Positions 45,955 to 57,685 of a stretch of 64,000 nt of DNA are shown here, piece after piece. The stretch comes from Ypsolopha sequella (taxonomy: Eukaryota; Arthropoda; Insecta; Lepidoptera; Ypsolophidae), in contig OW203998.1 in NCBI GenBank assembly GCA_934047225.1, positions 17,561,280-17,625,279 of the forward strand. Direction: 5' to 3'. The notes under the pieces are model-generated. The model saw only the letters and a program-made list of their open reading frames with translations. It had not been told where the DNA came from and searched no databases. The position numbers and the translations under genes are program-made. The first letter of the stretch is position 1; the number at the start of each line of letters is the position of its first letter.

Positions 45955-46160
45955 TTATGTTAATGTGTGTTAATTCGAAAACCCGTAAAGCCGTATTTTA
46001 GAAGTTGTGGTCTAAAAAACCCACGGGGATGGCGTGACACAAATTTTATACCAGCACCGCTGTCGCCACTTTTTGGAATAACTAAAGCCGAAGCCACATC
46101 CTTTTTATTACTTTACTTACTTTTATTTAAAATATCTTCAAAAGCTATCGAAGTCACTAA
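45955..46160 (-). repeat. Interspersed repeat family F, partial minus copy
   Basis: 'tgtgttaattcgaaaaccc' and 'gtggtctaaaaaacccacgg' match the family F end in inverse orientation; the remainder is diverged. Confidence 0.45.
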
Positions 46161-46387
46161 CACCGACAGTCGAGATAACAACGTGCGAGACAATAATGCA
46201 TCAAAACAAAAGAACGTACGCAGCTGCGGTTCCTATCATTAAAACATCACATTTCTAAAACTAAATTTTTTACCTTTTTTATTGCACCTTAGTCATAATC
46301 ATGGACACACAAACTGACAGACACTTAATTACCGTAAGAGTTTCTATTTTTGATATTATATTACTTAAAGAACTGATTGTAATATGT

Positions 46388-47868
46388 CGACCCTTCGGGG
46401 TTCAAATGTAGTAAAAGCCAAAACACGATTTTTCAGGAGAGCCAAAAAACAAAATTAAAAAATTTATTTCCTTTCTATCTTTTTTGTTTTTATCGCTACA
46501 TTAATATGATCTATGCCGTTCAGTCATAGTTTTTTGAGTTCTTTAATCAAAAGAAACTTAAAATTCAGTAGCTATCTTAGTTTAGAAGTTAGCATGGCTT
46601 TTACTACAAAAAAAATGATTTTGACTGGCTTTTAAAACAAAATTCGTCACCTAAGGAGCTGCACGGTTTGTTGTATCGTTGTATGAGTACAAATTTTTCG
46701 AGCCTTTTTATGTAGTATATGACACGGTTAGTTATGTCACATCGTAGTATATTGAAGTAGAAACATTGGAAAGCTTATAAAAATCATTTGAAATCAATCA
46801 TTAGACTGTTCTATTTAAATGAAATCGCAATAAAAATGTATAATATAACAAAAAAATTAACTCACAAACTTTGAAGTTGTTAAAGTAAAATATAATGTCG
46901 TTTTCTTTAAATCAGTGAGACTCACGCAGCATTGAAGCAAAAAAAAAAACAATTTATAATAATAAAGTATTTTTAAAAGGAATACAGCAGATACAGACCT
47001 ATAAATAAAAAAAAATATTATCACTTAAACAAAAATTATTTGCTACATAGGAAAACAGCAGAATTAGTGCTATAACTATCATTTTTATTAATCATCAGTC
47101 TTTTTTTAATAGGAAAACAGCAGAACCAGTCTTATAGGACTTATAAGTAACAATTTTAATAATCATTATATCAATTTTTGCTTCATAGGAAAGCAGCAGA
47201 TCTAGTGCTATAGTTATCAACTTTTACTAATCACTATATCAGTCTTTTCTTAATAGGAAAACAGCAAATTCGGTAATATGCTATGGTAACAATTAAAAAA
47301 ATTACTAAATGCAATTATTTAACAGGAAAACGGCAAATCCAGTCCTATGAGTAACATTTTTTGTAGTTACTAAAACAATATTTGCTTCATAGGAAAACAG
47401 CAGTTCCATTGCTAAAGCTATCAACTTTTAATAATCACTACATCAGTGTTTTATTATTAGGAAAACAGTAAATCCAGTTCTATAGGTCTTATGAGTAACA
47501 ATTTTAATAATCATTACATCATTTTTTGCTTCATAGCCAAGGTAAGAAATGTTTGGCTTTTACGACAAATGCTTCAGAACGAATCCTCAATTACTTTTTC
47601 GTGTTTGTTTGAAAATGTGGTATCAGCCATGTAGAAAGAAACATTGATTTTACCACATTTAATTATGAATTTCAACGTCTTATACAGCATTTTTTTTACA
47701 AAATTAGTATTTAGACTGCATAATTTTTCGAGTAGTAAAAGACATTTTTATTAGATTATCAAAATTCTAAGTATACAGATCGATAGAGCGCAAAAAACTA
47801 AGTAAGATGGCATTAAAAGTCGATTTTGGCCAAAATGGCTTTTACGACATTTGAACCCCGAAGGGTCG
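46388..47868. mobile_element. TIR element, 1481 bp, with internal tandem array
   Basis: Terminal inverted repeats of about 33 bp with one mismatch, starting CGACCCTTCGGGGTTCAAAT. Flanked by ATGT on both sides (46384-46387, 47869-47872), a possible 4-bp duplication. The subterminal motif GGCTTTTACGACA or its inverse recurs near 46410, 46604, 47565 and 47836. The centre holds the tandem array at 47040-47535. It codes for nothing obvious, so it would need a transposase in trans. Superfamily not assigned. Confidence 0.88.
47040..47535 (+). repeat. Tandem array, ~70-bp unit, seven copies
   Basis: Units marked by 'aggaaaacagcag' or close variants at about 47049, 47112, 47188, 47257, 47323, 47391 and 47460 (spacing 63-76 bp), each followed by 'ctatag..' and 'aataatca' strings. 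The array lies wholly inside the TIR element. Confidence 0.85.
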
Positions 47869-47997
47869 ATGTGTGTGAGTATTAGGAATACATAATTTTA
47901 AATGTTTTCATTGTTACGATTTGATTATTAATTTTCTACATTTACAAATTTTATAAAGGTATTTTTTATGTCAGGCATTAGTTAATCTTGATGAATA

Positions 47998-48185
47998 AAG
48001 AAATTTTCGGGCACAACTACACGCTTTTTAGGGCATGCAGGTTTCCTTAGAGCGATAGGGCTCATCACGTTGAGACGTAATAATCGTCAGAGAAACGCGG
48101 GTGTACTTATAGGTACACGTATGGGTGGACTTATGACTTGCATCTCACAGTTCACACTCGGAACACCTCTTGACACCCCTTCGGT
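47998..48185 (+). mobile_element. SINE 3' fragment
   Basis: 'cacgctttttagggcatgca' (inverted relative to the rest), then 'gctcatcacgttgagacgta' and 'ttcacactcggaacacctct'. It seems to be a rearranged SINE. Confidence 0.55.
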
Positions 48186-48532
48186 AAAAATCTGCAAATA
48201 ATTGCATGACCTATAAAATATATTGTGTCTAAATACTAATCACTCTTACTGCTACCAATAAGCCATCTATTCCAGGTAGATTTACTTTTGTTTATTTTGC
48301 TCTTGCAAATTCATTTTGTTTGTTCCGATAAACAAACCAAACTTTGTAAATTACCGTTACTTGAATAATTAAAAATCTTCACATGTCAAATTTTAAGTAA
48401 TCGTACACTCATTTAACGAAGTAGAGCAACATTCAGGTGCGGTCTCTAACATCTTAATGCAGCGGGGGGAGCGCCACTTCTAAAGCCTCAGGTAAGATGA
48501 AAGCGAAATGTTGCAAAGAGAGTCTGGGGCCT

Positions 48533-48664
48533 TAACTTATTTGACAGGACTTACCTTATTTTAAGCGTGCTGTCTTTTTCTTTCTTTATCGAAAAGACAA
48601 GGACAGAACGCTTAAATTAAGTTTAGTTCTGTCAAATAAGTTAAAATGTGCTTCATCGAGTCGG
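48533..48664. mobile_element. Fold-back MITE (TGGTATCGATTCGG type), copy 2
   Basis: Long inverted arms 'cttaacttatttgacagga' / 'tctgtcaaataagttaa' and the right end 'gagtcggtaccaa'. The outer left end has been replaced. Confidence 0.75.
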
Positions 48665-49608
48665 TACCAATAGAGAATTTTTCAAGTGAAAACTTCTTTA
48701 GGCGCGTTGAGCGATTTTTGATAGGGGAAAATCACATCACCGACATGCTATAATGTGTTGCGCTTGGCCAGCAGTGAAATGTTTTCACTTCTCTTGGCAT
48801 TCTCCATGGCTGCCTATGTTTTTTGAAGTGAAAACTCCTTAAGGCGCGTTATGATTTTTGTTAGGGGGAATTATTGATGTGCGATGTCATTTCTAACCAA
48901 TCACGATATCTTTGAAAGCGATAGCCATAAGGCCGCGGTTCTCTGTTTTTTTTCTCTGTTCTCTTTTTTTTCTCGTTACTCTTATACCTTTGTATTATAA
49001 AACATGTCTCGTTTTCTTAACGAACGAAAAATAAAAAAATAGAAATCAATTATGCGAGGGTTTTAGTGGACAAATCTAGGGCCATCTATTTACACCCGGA
49101 TTGGACAAACGAAAGGTTCCCCGGTAAATAATATACCGGGCAAATGCTGTATAGAGTGCTCTATATAACTTAATATAAACAGAAACGGGTAAATTTTTCA
49201 AGACAAAGATTCCTGGACTATATAGGTGTGGACAAGAAAGTTTTATGAGTATTTAAGACCATTTTTTTTCCATTCCAACTAGCAGTCGCTTTGACAAACA
49301 GACAAACGAGTCACAATAAAAGGGTTGTCCATTTCTGAGTACCGAATCTATAATAATTATATCTTTAGGTACTTCGGATTTATTTTGGTTTAGTAAGTGT
49401 GAATTGTTTTATAGAGGGTTTAAAGGTTATCTTTGAAGTGCTGAACTTGCACCACTATAAAAATACCTAAGAATATTGATAAGTTAGACTTTAGGTACTT
49501 ACGTTAAAACCAACAAAGCAGACTTTCAAAGTGACCGCGTTCTTGTCCTTTGACATTCGCAACCTAACCTTGAAAGTTTAGAATATTAATTAAAACCAAG
49601 TGTCTTGA
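48665..49608. other. No gene seen
   Basis: AT-rich with scattered TTAA-type repeat debris ('ttaaggcgcgttatgat' near 48838). No exon signals. Confidence 0.5.
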
Positions 49609-50399
49609 GGGACTTAGTATCGCCGATGGGATACTTTCTAAAGCCTAATTCTCGTTTATGGCCCAACCAAAAATATTGAAAAAGATGTATATGAATTATC
49701 AATTCTAATACAACATATGCGACATTTTTCTTTTTCATACTACCAAAACTTCTATGGATGCGCCAACTGCAATTTGGACCTGTCTTTGAAGGCCTACTCC
49801 TCCCACACGGGTGGTCCAAAAACTTTCATAAAAGTATATGATAGGCATTATAGAGTCAAAAATAAATTTCTATTGTAAGTTTTAACAAAAAAAATCGAAA
49901 GTCATCGAAAGTTTCACATGATTAACACAAAAATTCTCTTACTCCTTCCAAACGCCTAAAGCGATTTTAATCATTATTTCACCAAATTATAGAAAATTTT
50001 TAGACCTAAAAAAATTAAGTTCAAAATTTTTTTTTCGTTCGTGGCGTCCATGTGAAAAGTATTATTTTCTCCTATTTTGCGCTAGCCGGAGACGCAGTGG
50101 TTGTGGTAACAGCCACTTTTCAAGGCACGCTAAAATGAACATTATTTCAATGTCGTTTCCGTTGATATTTGTACCGACACACATCGAGTTGCTTATTTAG
50201 CGTAGTCATACGCCTTAAATTTAATTATTGGTGATTGGTGTTTTTGGCTTGAATTCCCTACTGCTCCTAAGCGGCTTGGTTGATTTATTAATTTTTGTTT
50301 TGAGTAATTGACAAGTTTGATAGCTATAAACATAATATAGGATAATTCAATCAAACAATTAAGTCCATGTGAAATTTTTTATTTTCTTATATTTCGCAA
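49609..50399 (+). mobile_element. TTAA MITE family J, copy 2, split by family P
   Basis: Both flanks align with family J copy 1 (15400-15846): 'cgccgatgggatactttcta' on the left and 'gtgtttttggcttgaattcc' on the right. The right terminus is lost in an A-run. Family P copy 3 sits between them. Confidence 0.8.
49756..50214 (+). mobile_element. TTAA MITE family P, copy 3, nested in family J
   Basis: Starts at GGATGCGCCAACTGC, missing the first bases of the end; the right end CATACGCC-TTAA (50215-50218) is intact. Compared with copy 1 of J, about 24 bp around the left junction have been deleted. Confidence 0.85.
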
Positions 50400-51355
50400 A
50401 AAAAAAGGCACAAATTAATGTTTACAAACAGTATTCTAATTTAAATAGTCTTAATGTGACCGAGTTTTTCTTTAACATTAATTTTTTTCTTATAACAACG
50501 TAGGTAATCATTAAAAACTCTAGGTACTTAAAATTGATTTTTTTTCCAGCATAATATTTCGGGTAATAAACGGGTATTTTGGGTACCTAATTTTTAATCC
50601 GGTTCCGTACTTTTTCTAGTTTGACTACCAGCAACACTGCTCTAAACACATTCCGTGTTATTTTATTCATACTATATTTAAAATGGCGATGGGAATCAAG
50701 CAAGCTATTCAAAAGTACACCTAAGCCATATTTAGTTCCCTCTCACGATCTTGAAGATAAGAACAAAATCCAGTTTAACTAAAACGCATTCCAGCCTTTC
50801 ATTTCTGAATAGCCTGCTGCACAGTGTTTTAATGCTTTTAATCTCCAAGCCATATAATCCGACACCAAACGGGCATCGGTCCTTGGAAATACATCTTGGA
50901 ATCATAAGAGATACCGAAGTACTTGTTTTTTTTCCTTTATGCCTTTTCCATTGCTGTAGCAAATTCACCGCTGTAGCACTCTTGGTCATAAAAGTGTCAA
51001 TCAAGACATTTGTCCCAGTGAAAATGCATTTTTTGCCTTACCATTAGATCTTGCATGGGATTTTTATTGATTGCCTACAAACTTATTTTTTATTCATGGT
51101 TTGGAACGTAAGAACGTAAGAATTTTATAAAGAAGACTTGATAACCGGGCAGAATCTGAATCTATGGAACCAAAAACATGTTGGTTTATTCAATAATGAA
51201 ATAGACATCGACGTAGACAATGAAGACAGATGTATCCAGTTATTGATTTTTTTATCATGTTTTACTAAATAGTTAGCTGAAGATAGTCGCACGCTGCACA
51301 TACTTACTTGAAACATTGACATAATGTTAACTTATTTATTATTATCTAATAGAGA
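50400..51355. other. No gene seen
   Basis: AT-rich. Overlapping plus- and minus-strand frames at 50732-51047 carry no recognisable motif. Confidence 0.5.
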
Positions 51356-51357
51356 AG

Positions 51358-51590
51358 CGGCGGTAGCTCAGGGGTAAAACGCTGGCCTCTCAATCTTGAG
51401 ATCCAGATCCTTGCACCAAGAGTTTTTTGGAATTTATGTGCATAGTATTTATTTTTACTTACGGTAAAGGAAAACATCGCCTGGATGCCCTAAAAAGCGT
51501 GTATTTGTGCACGAAGAACGGCGATAGGGTTCACCACTCATCACATTGGGACGTAATAATCGTCGGTGAAGGTGGGACATCGGGTTTTCA
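51358..51590 (+). mobile_element. tRNA-headed SINE, copy 3, 3' truncated
   Basis: Head 'gcggtagctcaggggtaaaa', a deletion in the B-box ('gatccagatccttgcacc'), then the usual body up to 'gtcggtgaaggtgggaca'. It joins directly to a family G-related fragment at about 51590. Confidence 0.8.
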
Positions 51591-51594
51591 ACGG

Positions 51595-51900
51595 GCAGTG
51601 TCACCCCAAGCGGAAAAACGCGCAGTGCAAGAGGGACCGATTCAGAGCGAAAGACAAAAAAATAGCTTTTTTATTTACACATAACAAAAAACTAAAATGA
51701 CCAGAAAAATTTATATTACCAAAACGTAGATATTGTAGTAAAATTATGTTTGGGGTCTATGCATAATAATAATTCGTCAAACTGTGAGAAATCTTTGAAG
51801 ACTTCATTTATTACTTTTTATTATTTCTATCGAGTGAAAGTTTTCTTAAAAGGTTTCTGTAAATTAGAATTTCAAAAATTGTTCTGTTTCGGTTAATTCA
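51595..51900 (+). repeat. Family G-related fragment
   Basis: 'gtgtcaccccaagcggaaaa' and 'cgcgcagtgcaagaggga' match 10890-11060. Ends not definable. Confidence 0.45.
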
Positions 51901-53565
51901 CTGTTAACAAAAAATGCAGTTTTATTTGTTTATCTTGAAATGAATTTAATTTTAGTTTAGATTTATCTACTCAAGAATACGACTTTCTCCATCTTCAAAA
52001 TTATGTGTCCAAAATCACGTAGGCATCTTCTTATCTTTCATTAATGTACTGTAATTTATTTACTTATAATTTTAGTGCGCTTGTTTATCATTTATTATAC
52101 GTCTTGTCGTAGTCTCGCTTGTCGCAAGATTAATTCTTCTCTCGTACCAAATAAAGTACCATGCCAAATATGTCACAACAACAAGAATGGTACAAAAAGT
52201 TATGACCGGCCCGATGTAACATCCTCACGAAGAAAACATCAACAATATCATTGAACTGCAAAAAGCCGAAAGAAATGATACAGTAAATCGATTTTTTGAA
52301 ATGTTCGTCCTCACAGGGCATAAGGTCGGTGGACGCAAGGTGCGCTTGGAAACGCAAGTACATGCACCTTAAAATTCCTTCCAAAGAGGGCCGGGAGGGA
52401 ACGGGTTGCATTCTTAGCTATTCTTACCGATTTCTCGAAAACCACCAGGCAAAATCCATTTGGAAACCCGTCACAGACACTTTGGGCACATAATTTATGC
52501 TCTGTTATTCAGTATTGTTGTTTGACAGGTATTTAAAAACAGTTTTTAGTCACATTACTGCTGGAATCGTTTGTTGTTTAAAGCGGTACGCGCAGCCAGC
52601 CGACCGGCTTGATGCGAACTGGATCGCTTTGTCAGTTTGTCTGTGTGTTCAGACCAGTGTGTGCACCTACTGTCTCTTTCACTCGCTCTGCGTTGTGTAC
52701 ATATCTCTCTCGGTCCTACGGAGAAAAGCGCCAAGGCCTGCGTCGGCGCAGCTATCGAGCTTCAAAAAAACAGGGCACTTTAGAAACAAGTTAGGGATAA
52801 TGGACCCTAGGTACCTGTCTCCTTAACAATAGAGCTGTATTGTTGAAACTGAAGTACCTAAATTTAATTGTTCTGCCTCATTAATTAATTCCAACTATTA
52901 TAAACAACGTCCTAAATACAGACGTACGTCTGTGGTCCTTCCTACTGAGTTTAAAACACATATTATAGGAGTTTATAAACCTACCAAGTTTTCCGCCTAT
53001 GCCAAGCAAGTTGTATTGAGCTGGAATGGATAAAGCTTGCATTTTTTGCGACAAAGCACTTGCATTTATACCCAAAGCACTATTAGTAACTGATATTATA
53101 AAATATAAACCCTTTATAAGTCATATGACTTTATGTCCTTTAATTTTACGGACAGTGTACACTGTGCAGTTATAACTTTTATTTTAGGCATCACCATATT
53201 TTCTTTTTCTGGGATAAGTAATTAAATTAATAGTTTCCTTCTTTCCGGTTCCGAATAGGAACCACATAGATGATAATATAATAATATTTAAGTACCCAAA
53301 CTTACTTAAGAGCACCGTATTCGCTCGAAATCCTATACTAGCGCAGCTCGCTGATAATATTCGCTTAGAATCCAATTTAAGTATTTAAATATAAATAAAA
53401 ATTTTAGGTGTCAAAACTACTAAAATAATACTAAAATATTAAGTGGGCAAAAGACTGTGGGCGAATAAAAATGTTGAAAACGGCGCGGCGACTTGAAAAT
53501 ACAAATTTGGGTTGAGTTGAATAATTCTTAGGCGAACTATTTTTTATTTTAGTCACAATTTAATT
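51901..53565. other. No gene recognised; GC-richer patch at 52570-52770
   Basis: The patch contains a run of CpG dinucleotides and pyrimidine-rich 'ctctctcggtcc' motifs and could be a promoter or a noncoding exon. Short frames on both strands show no protein family. The rest is AT-rich. Confidence 0.35.
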
Positions 53566-53569
53566 TTAA

Positions 53570-54036
53570 GGCGAATGGATACGCCAACTGCAATTTGGAC
53601 CTGTTTGGCCTACTCCTCCCACACGGGTGGACCAAAAACTTTCATAAAAGTATATGATAGGTATTATAGAGTCAAAAATAAATTTTAAGTTTCCTAAACT
53701 GTTTTTCTATTGTAAGTTTTGAGAAAAAAATCGAAAAGTTTCACATGATTAACACAAGAATTCTCTTACTCCTTAAAAACGCCTAAAGCGATTTTAATTA
53801 TTATTTCACCAAATTATAGGAAATTTTTAGATCTAAAAAATGTAAGTTCAAAATTTTTTTTCCGTTCATGGCGTCCATGTGAAAAGTATTATTTTCTCCT
53901 ATTTTGCGCTAGCCGGAGACGCAGTGGTTGTCGTAACAGCCACTTTTCAAGGCACGCTGAAATGGTCATTATTTCAATGTCGTTTCCGTTGATATATGAC
54001 ACACATCGAGTTGCTTATTTAGCGTGGTCATACGCC
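53570..54036 (+). mobile_element. TTAA MITE family P, copy 4, complete
   Basis: TTAA at 53566-53569 and 54037-54040; ends as in copy 2. About 20 bp shorter through small internal deletions ('gacctgtttggcctactcct'). Confidence 0.92.
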
Positions 54037-54184
54037 TTAAGTTATGAAACTAGGGACATCGCCTCGCTCCGCTCCACTTTTTTTGACTTTTGTTATATTT
54101 TCGATTTCATACTTTAAATTTGCCCACTCAGTATTTTTAGTCGCACACTTAGGTATTTATTCCGAACACTTGAAGTCGCTAATT

Positions 54185-54520
54185 ATATTTTTATTTGCCA
54201 GATTAAATTAGGTGTGTTAATTCGAAAACCATTTCGAGATTTTGGTTTAATAAGCCATATTATTTGGTCTAAAAAACATCATGATGATGAATATTTTTAC
54301 GAAAAAGCTGCAACTTCCATTTGCCTTCGTGTGACGTCGCTTGAGAAAAGGCTGTTTAGAAATGTGTCCTTTGCTATTAAATTTATAATAATTTGCTTTC
54401 GACAGATTTGAGAGATGGATGACAGATGAGTAGACAGACAGAGACAGACCACTTTTTTATAAGCAATCACACATTACAATCAGTATAATGCTTAAAATAC
54501 CCCAAGTGACGTTATGTCTG
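54185..54520 (-). repeat. Interspersed repeat family F, minus copy
   Basis: Inverse of 24040-24368: 'tgtgttaattcgaaaacca', 'ctgcaacttccatttgcctt' and 'tgacagatgagtagacagac'. Confidence 0.7.
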
Positions 54521-54739
54521 AAAATTCTTCACAAACTAATAATAATAATGAAAACTTTGATCTAAAATAGGGTATATTCTTTGATATATGTAGGTACAAC
54601 AGAAAATACTTACTTAAAAATCTACTACAGTGTTGTATCACAAAATACAAACTGCACATCAGAAAAATACTGACTTGCACACTAATACTAACTTGTGCTC
54701 TTATAGGATTTCTAAGTTGTCATAAAAAATAACCACTGG

Positions 54740-54870
54740 TATGGCGGTCGCGGAACTACGACGTTCGAGTTTTACATTTGTGTTATCTATCCTGTACAAC
54801 ATCCATTACTATGAGCTTTTTGGAATTTATGCGTATAGTAAATTAATATTTGCTGATGTGAGGTAATCTT
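54740..54870 (+). mobile_element. Decayed SINE 5' part
   Basis: Degenerate tRNA-like head 'ggtatggcggtcgcggaact' and body 'atgagctttttggaatttat'. The matching 3' part continues at 55160, so the hAT copy at 54892 is inserted within this SINE. Confidence 0.5.
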
Positions 54871-54891
54871 ACAATCTTGCTTGCTCTAAAC

Positions 54892-55151
54892 CAGGGGTCA
54901 GCAACCGGCGGCCCGCGGGCCGCATGCGGCCCATGAACCACTTTGATGTGACCCGCAATATTCGCAACCACTTCATGATAACTATATTTGGTAGTACATA
55001 TTTGTGTGAGCAGACATTTTCCATTCTCATTTCCAGCCTCATCCATGTTCTCTGTTAAAATTGCACATTTAGACGCAATACTGCACAAAATGCGGCCCCA
55101 CGCTGATTCCCTGGTAGCATTGTGGCCCTTCTATATCATAAGGTTGCCGAT
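54892..55151 (+). mobile_element. hAT element remnant with transposase C-terminus, nested in a SINE
   Basis: Left end CAGGGGTCAGCAACC, followed by GC-rich 'ggcggcccgcgggccgcatg', as in Charlie-like hATs. Flanked by identical CTCTAAAC at 54884-54891 and 55152-55159. The plus frame from about 54969 reads HFMITIFGSTYLCEQTFS, the hallmark of the C-terminal dimerisation region of GTF2IRD2/SCAND3-type hAT transposases, then in another frame HLDAILHKM. The right end appears shortened by about five bases. The rest of the transposase is gone. Confidence 0.85.
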
Positions 55152-55159
55152 CTCTAAAC

Positions 55160-55300
55160 TAAAAAGCGTGTAGTTGTTCTCGGCGATAAGGCTCAACTCC
55201 TATCACGTGTCGGGACGTAAAAATCGTATTTGAAAAGAGGGTATACGAGTGTTTACTGTTCCGGCACCCGTCTACACTCGGAAATACCTCTGTAGGCCTA
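55160..55300 (+). mobile_element. SINE 3' part interrupted by hAT
   Basis: 'aaagcgtgtagttgttctcg', 'tcacgtgtcgggacgtaaaa' and 'acactcggaaatacctctg' are the 3' body of the SINE whose 5' part lies at 54740. Confidence 0.6.
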
Positions 55301-55544
55301 CCAGGAGTTTGGGTCTCACATTAGTCTCACGTTATCGAAAGCGTAAGTACAATTTATTGTATTAGAAATTCTAGTTCCTCTTGTAAACCGCTAGGGACAG
55401 GGACTAGAGAATAGCTAGGGCACTGTGAAATTTCTCATATAAATATTTTACGCAGTTCGCTACCGAGTATCGAGACCTAAACTCATGGTAGGCCTACTGT
55501 ACTGGTATCCCCTCGGAGGTATATGTCAGGGGGATTCGTATCAC

Positions 55545-55815
55545 AGGGAGTTGGTACTCTTTTTTGGCCCATCATGCCTGAGACCGATGGATGGTGGTAT
55601 ATCCATCCCTAATATCCGGCCCTTATATGGAACAGACTGGTGACGGGCAGCGGCGTCACTGGTGCGACGGTTCCGGCACCGCGCTCACACACCCGCCTGC
55701 CTAGCGTGTGTGAGTATGGGCTATTCTTCCAGGATGTCCGCCGGGAGTGGCAAAGTCCTGGGAAGGCTTATGTCCAGCAGTGGACAAACTAGGCTGATGG
55801 ATGGATGGATGGAGG
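55545..55815 (+). mobile_element. LINE 3' end with (tgga)n tail
   Basis: Plus-strand frame REWQSPGKAYVQQWTN, then stop and 'gctgatggatggatggatgg', the typical terminal codons and microsatellite tail of moth RTE/Jockey-type LINEs. The GC-richer sequence upstream belongs to the same fragment. Confidence 0.7.
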
Positions 55816-57685
55816 TACTTATACCTACTAGAGATAGATTTTTCCGATGGATTGTATTGTACCAGAGATGAGCAAACTTTTGGTAACCACCGCCTGCAAC
55901 CTGCAAGGCTGATTTTACTGGTACATTTTTATCTGCAAATATTTCGATGAACAAGTTGTATATGTTGATCGAAGTTGAAATACCGTTCCATAAAACACCG
56001 ATTTGAAATCGGGCCATTGATTTGTCTAATCTAGGATATAGATGGTGATCCAATCGCTCAGATCGCTGGCGACCGCCCCGACTGCTATTGGCTCACCTCG
56101 GGGAGGTTTGCCGAGGATTGCCAGAGACAATGTTGCCAACCCTACTGTTTTATTTGTTGTTTTTTCAATCCTATCTTTGAACGATCCGTCCAAGATCCTA
56201 TCCCTGTTTTCTTAGGTCCTTGGATCTACTGTTTTTTACTTTTATTTTTTTTTTTTTCTGTATGAAAACAACCCATATTGGATTATATCCGACAAAACTA
56301 GTAATATCATAATGTAATACTTTATAAAACCGTGTCATTGGCTGCGTCCAGTTTGATCACCTGCCGGCGACGCGACGCGACGTTGCTTGCTTTTCTGCTG
56401 TTTTATGAGATTCTGCTAAAAACTGCCAAAATGTTCCAACCTGCGACAAAATCTGCTAAGCCCTAAAGAGGGCGAAACTTTTTGAAAGAGCTCTAAAAAA
56501 ACCTACTGTCTTTTTTCAAAAAACAAAGATTATTTATTTTTATTTTTAATTTGAATAACACAGCTTTGACTCAAATATCCTATAAGAGCAATATGCATAG
56601 GTAAAATGAAACTCTTATTTGTTCATTCATTATAATAATTTTATTTATTTTATGAATTTCATTACATTCTTTGCGACTGGGAATCGAATCTCACCCTCAT
56701 TTTGAGACAACCTGCATTCATTCTTCCTGTTACATACCCATTTTACTTATATTATCACATACTTAAACATATAAATTATAACTTTTTATGTCCTAAGTAT
56801 ATCGTTTTGGGGTTAACGTTTCTTAATAAGAAACTTTAGAGAGATTGTGATACTTTAATATAAATACCGTTTTTTGAGAAAACGAAACTTTTCTTGTTTT
56901 ACTTCGTTCGGTAACTACGTAAACTAATCCTCTACTACAAATAAAAAGAAATATAAAGACTACATATATATGAAAGGGAAATATAGTAGAAATGGAAATG
57001 GACGCTTCGCTTTCTCAAAACGACCGTAATAATCAATATATTCAAATACTGACTAATTATGCCAAGCGCGAGAAGCGCTGAATCAGGACCAAATGACAAA
57101 GCTAACCTAACATTTAGTTGGTCATTCATTTGGGCCTAGCAAAATAAAAAAACAGATCGCTAAAAAGAAAATTCAGCCATTATACAATATATGATGAATA
57201 AGTACATTTTTGGCATCATGAAAATTGGTTTAATTTGAACTTTTTGAACGACATTTTTTTAACAATATGTAACAAATAATATAAAAATAAAAAGAATTTA
57301 TAAATATTTTGAGAATTTTAACGGAAATAGGAGAGTTCGAGTTTGACTTCACACAATAATAATTGGTTTTACCGCTTTTGTTTACAACCTACACCAAATA
57401 CTTTAATTAGTGTTAACCAATGATACGTAAAATGGCACTAAATTACGTATTTTTCTAAAATATGTAAGGTACAATACTTTAAAAACGTTCTAAACACCAC
57501 AAATAAAAGACTTTAAGCGCGAGCATCCCAAATATCGTATACGAATAGTCAAAAAACGAATTCACGAATTTAATCAAAATTAACTGTCCATCTTCAAAGG
57601 TTAAACAAAAGCGATATATAAAAGCCTCGAAAATGGAAATTAAATAATAGATTAGACTAATAAATAAATTATAGGTTTCTTCGTA
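55816..57685. other. No gene; downstream flank of HYOU1
   Basis: AT-rich. It includes the 3' UTR side of HYOU1 (minus) nearest 57686. No other exon signals. Confidence 0.5.
57569..57574 (-). terminator. Candidate HYOU1 polyadenylation signal
   Basis: ATTAAA on the minus strand about 112 bases after the HYOU1 stop codon. It is the nearest variant signal I see; a canonical AATAAA appears only about 1 kb further on (near 56645). Confidence 0.3.

Noticed and set aside
54843..55088. 81-codon minus-strand frame
   Set aside because: Antisense of the hAT transposase fragment on the plus strand.
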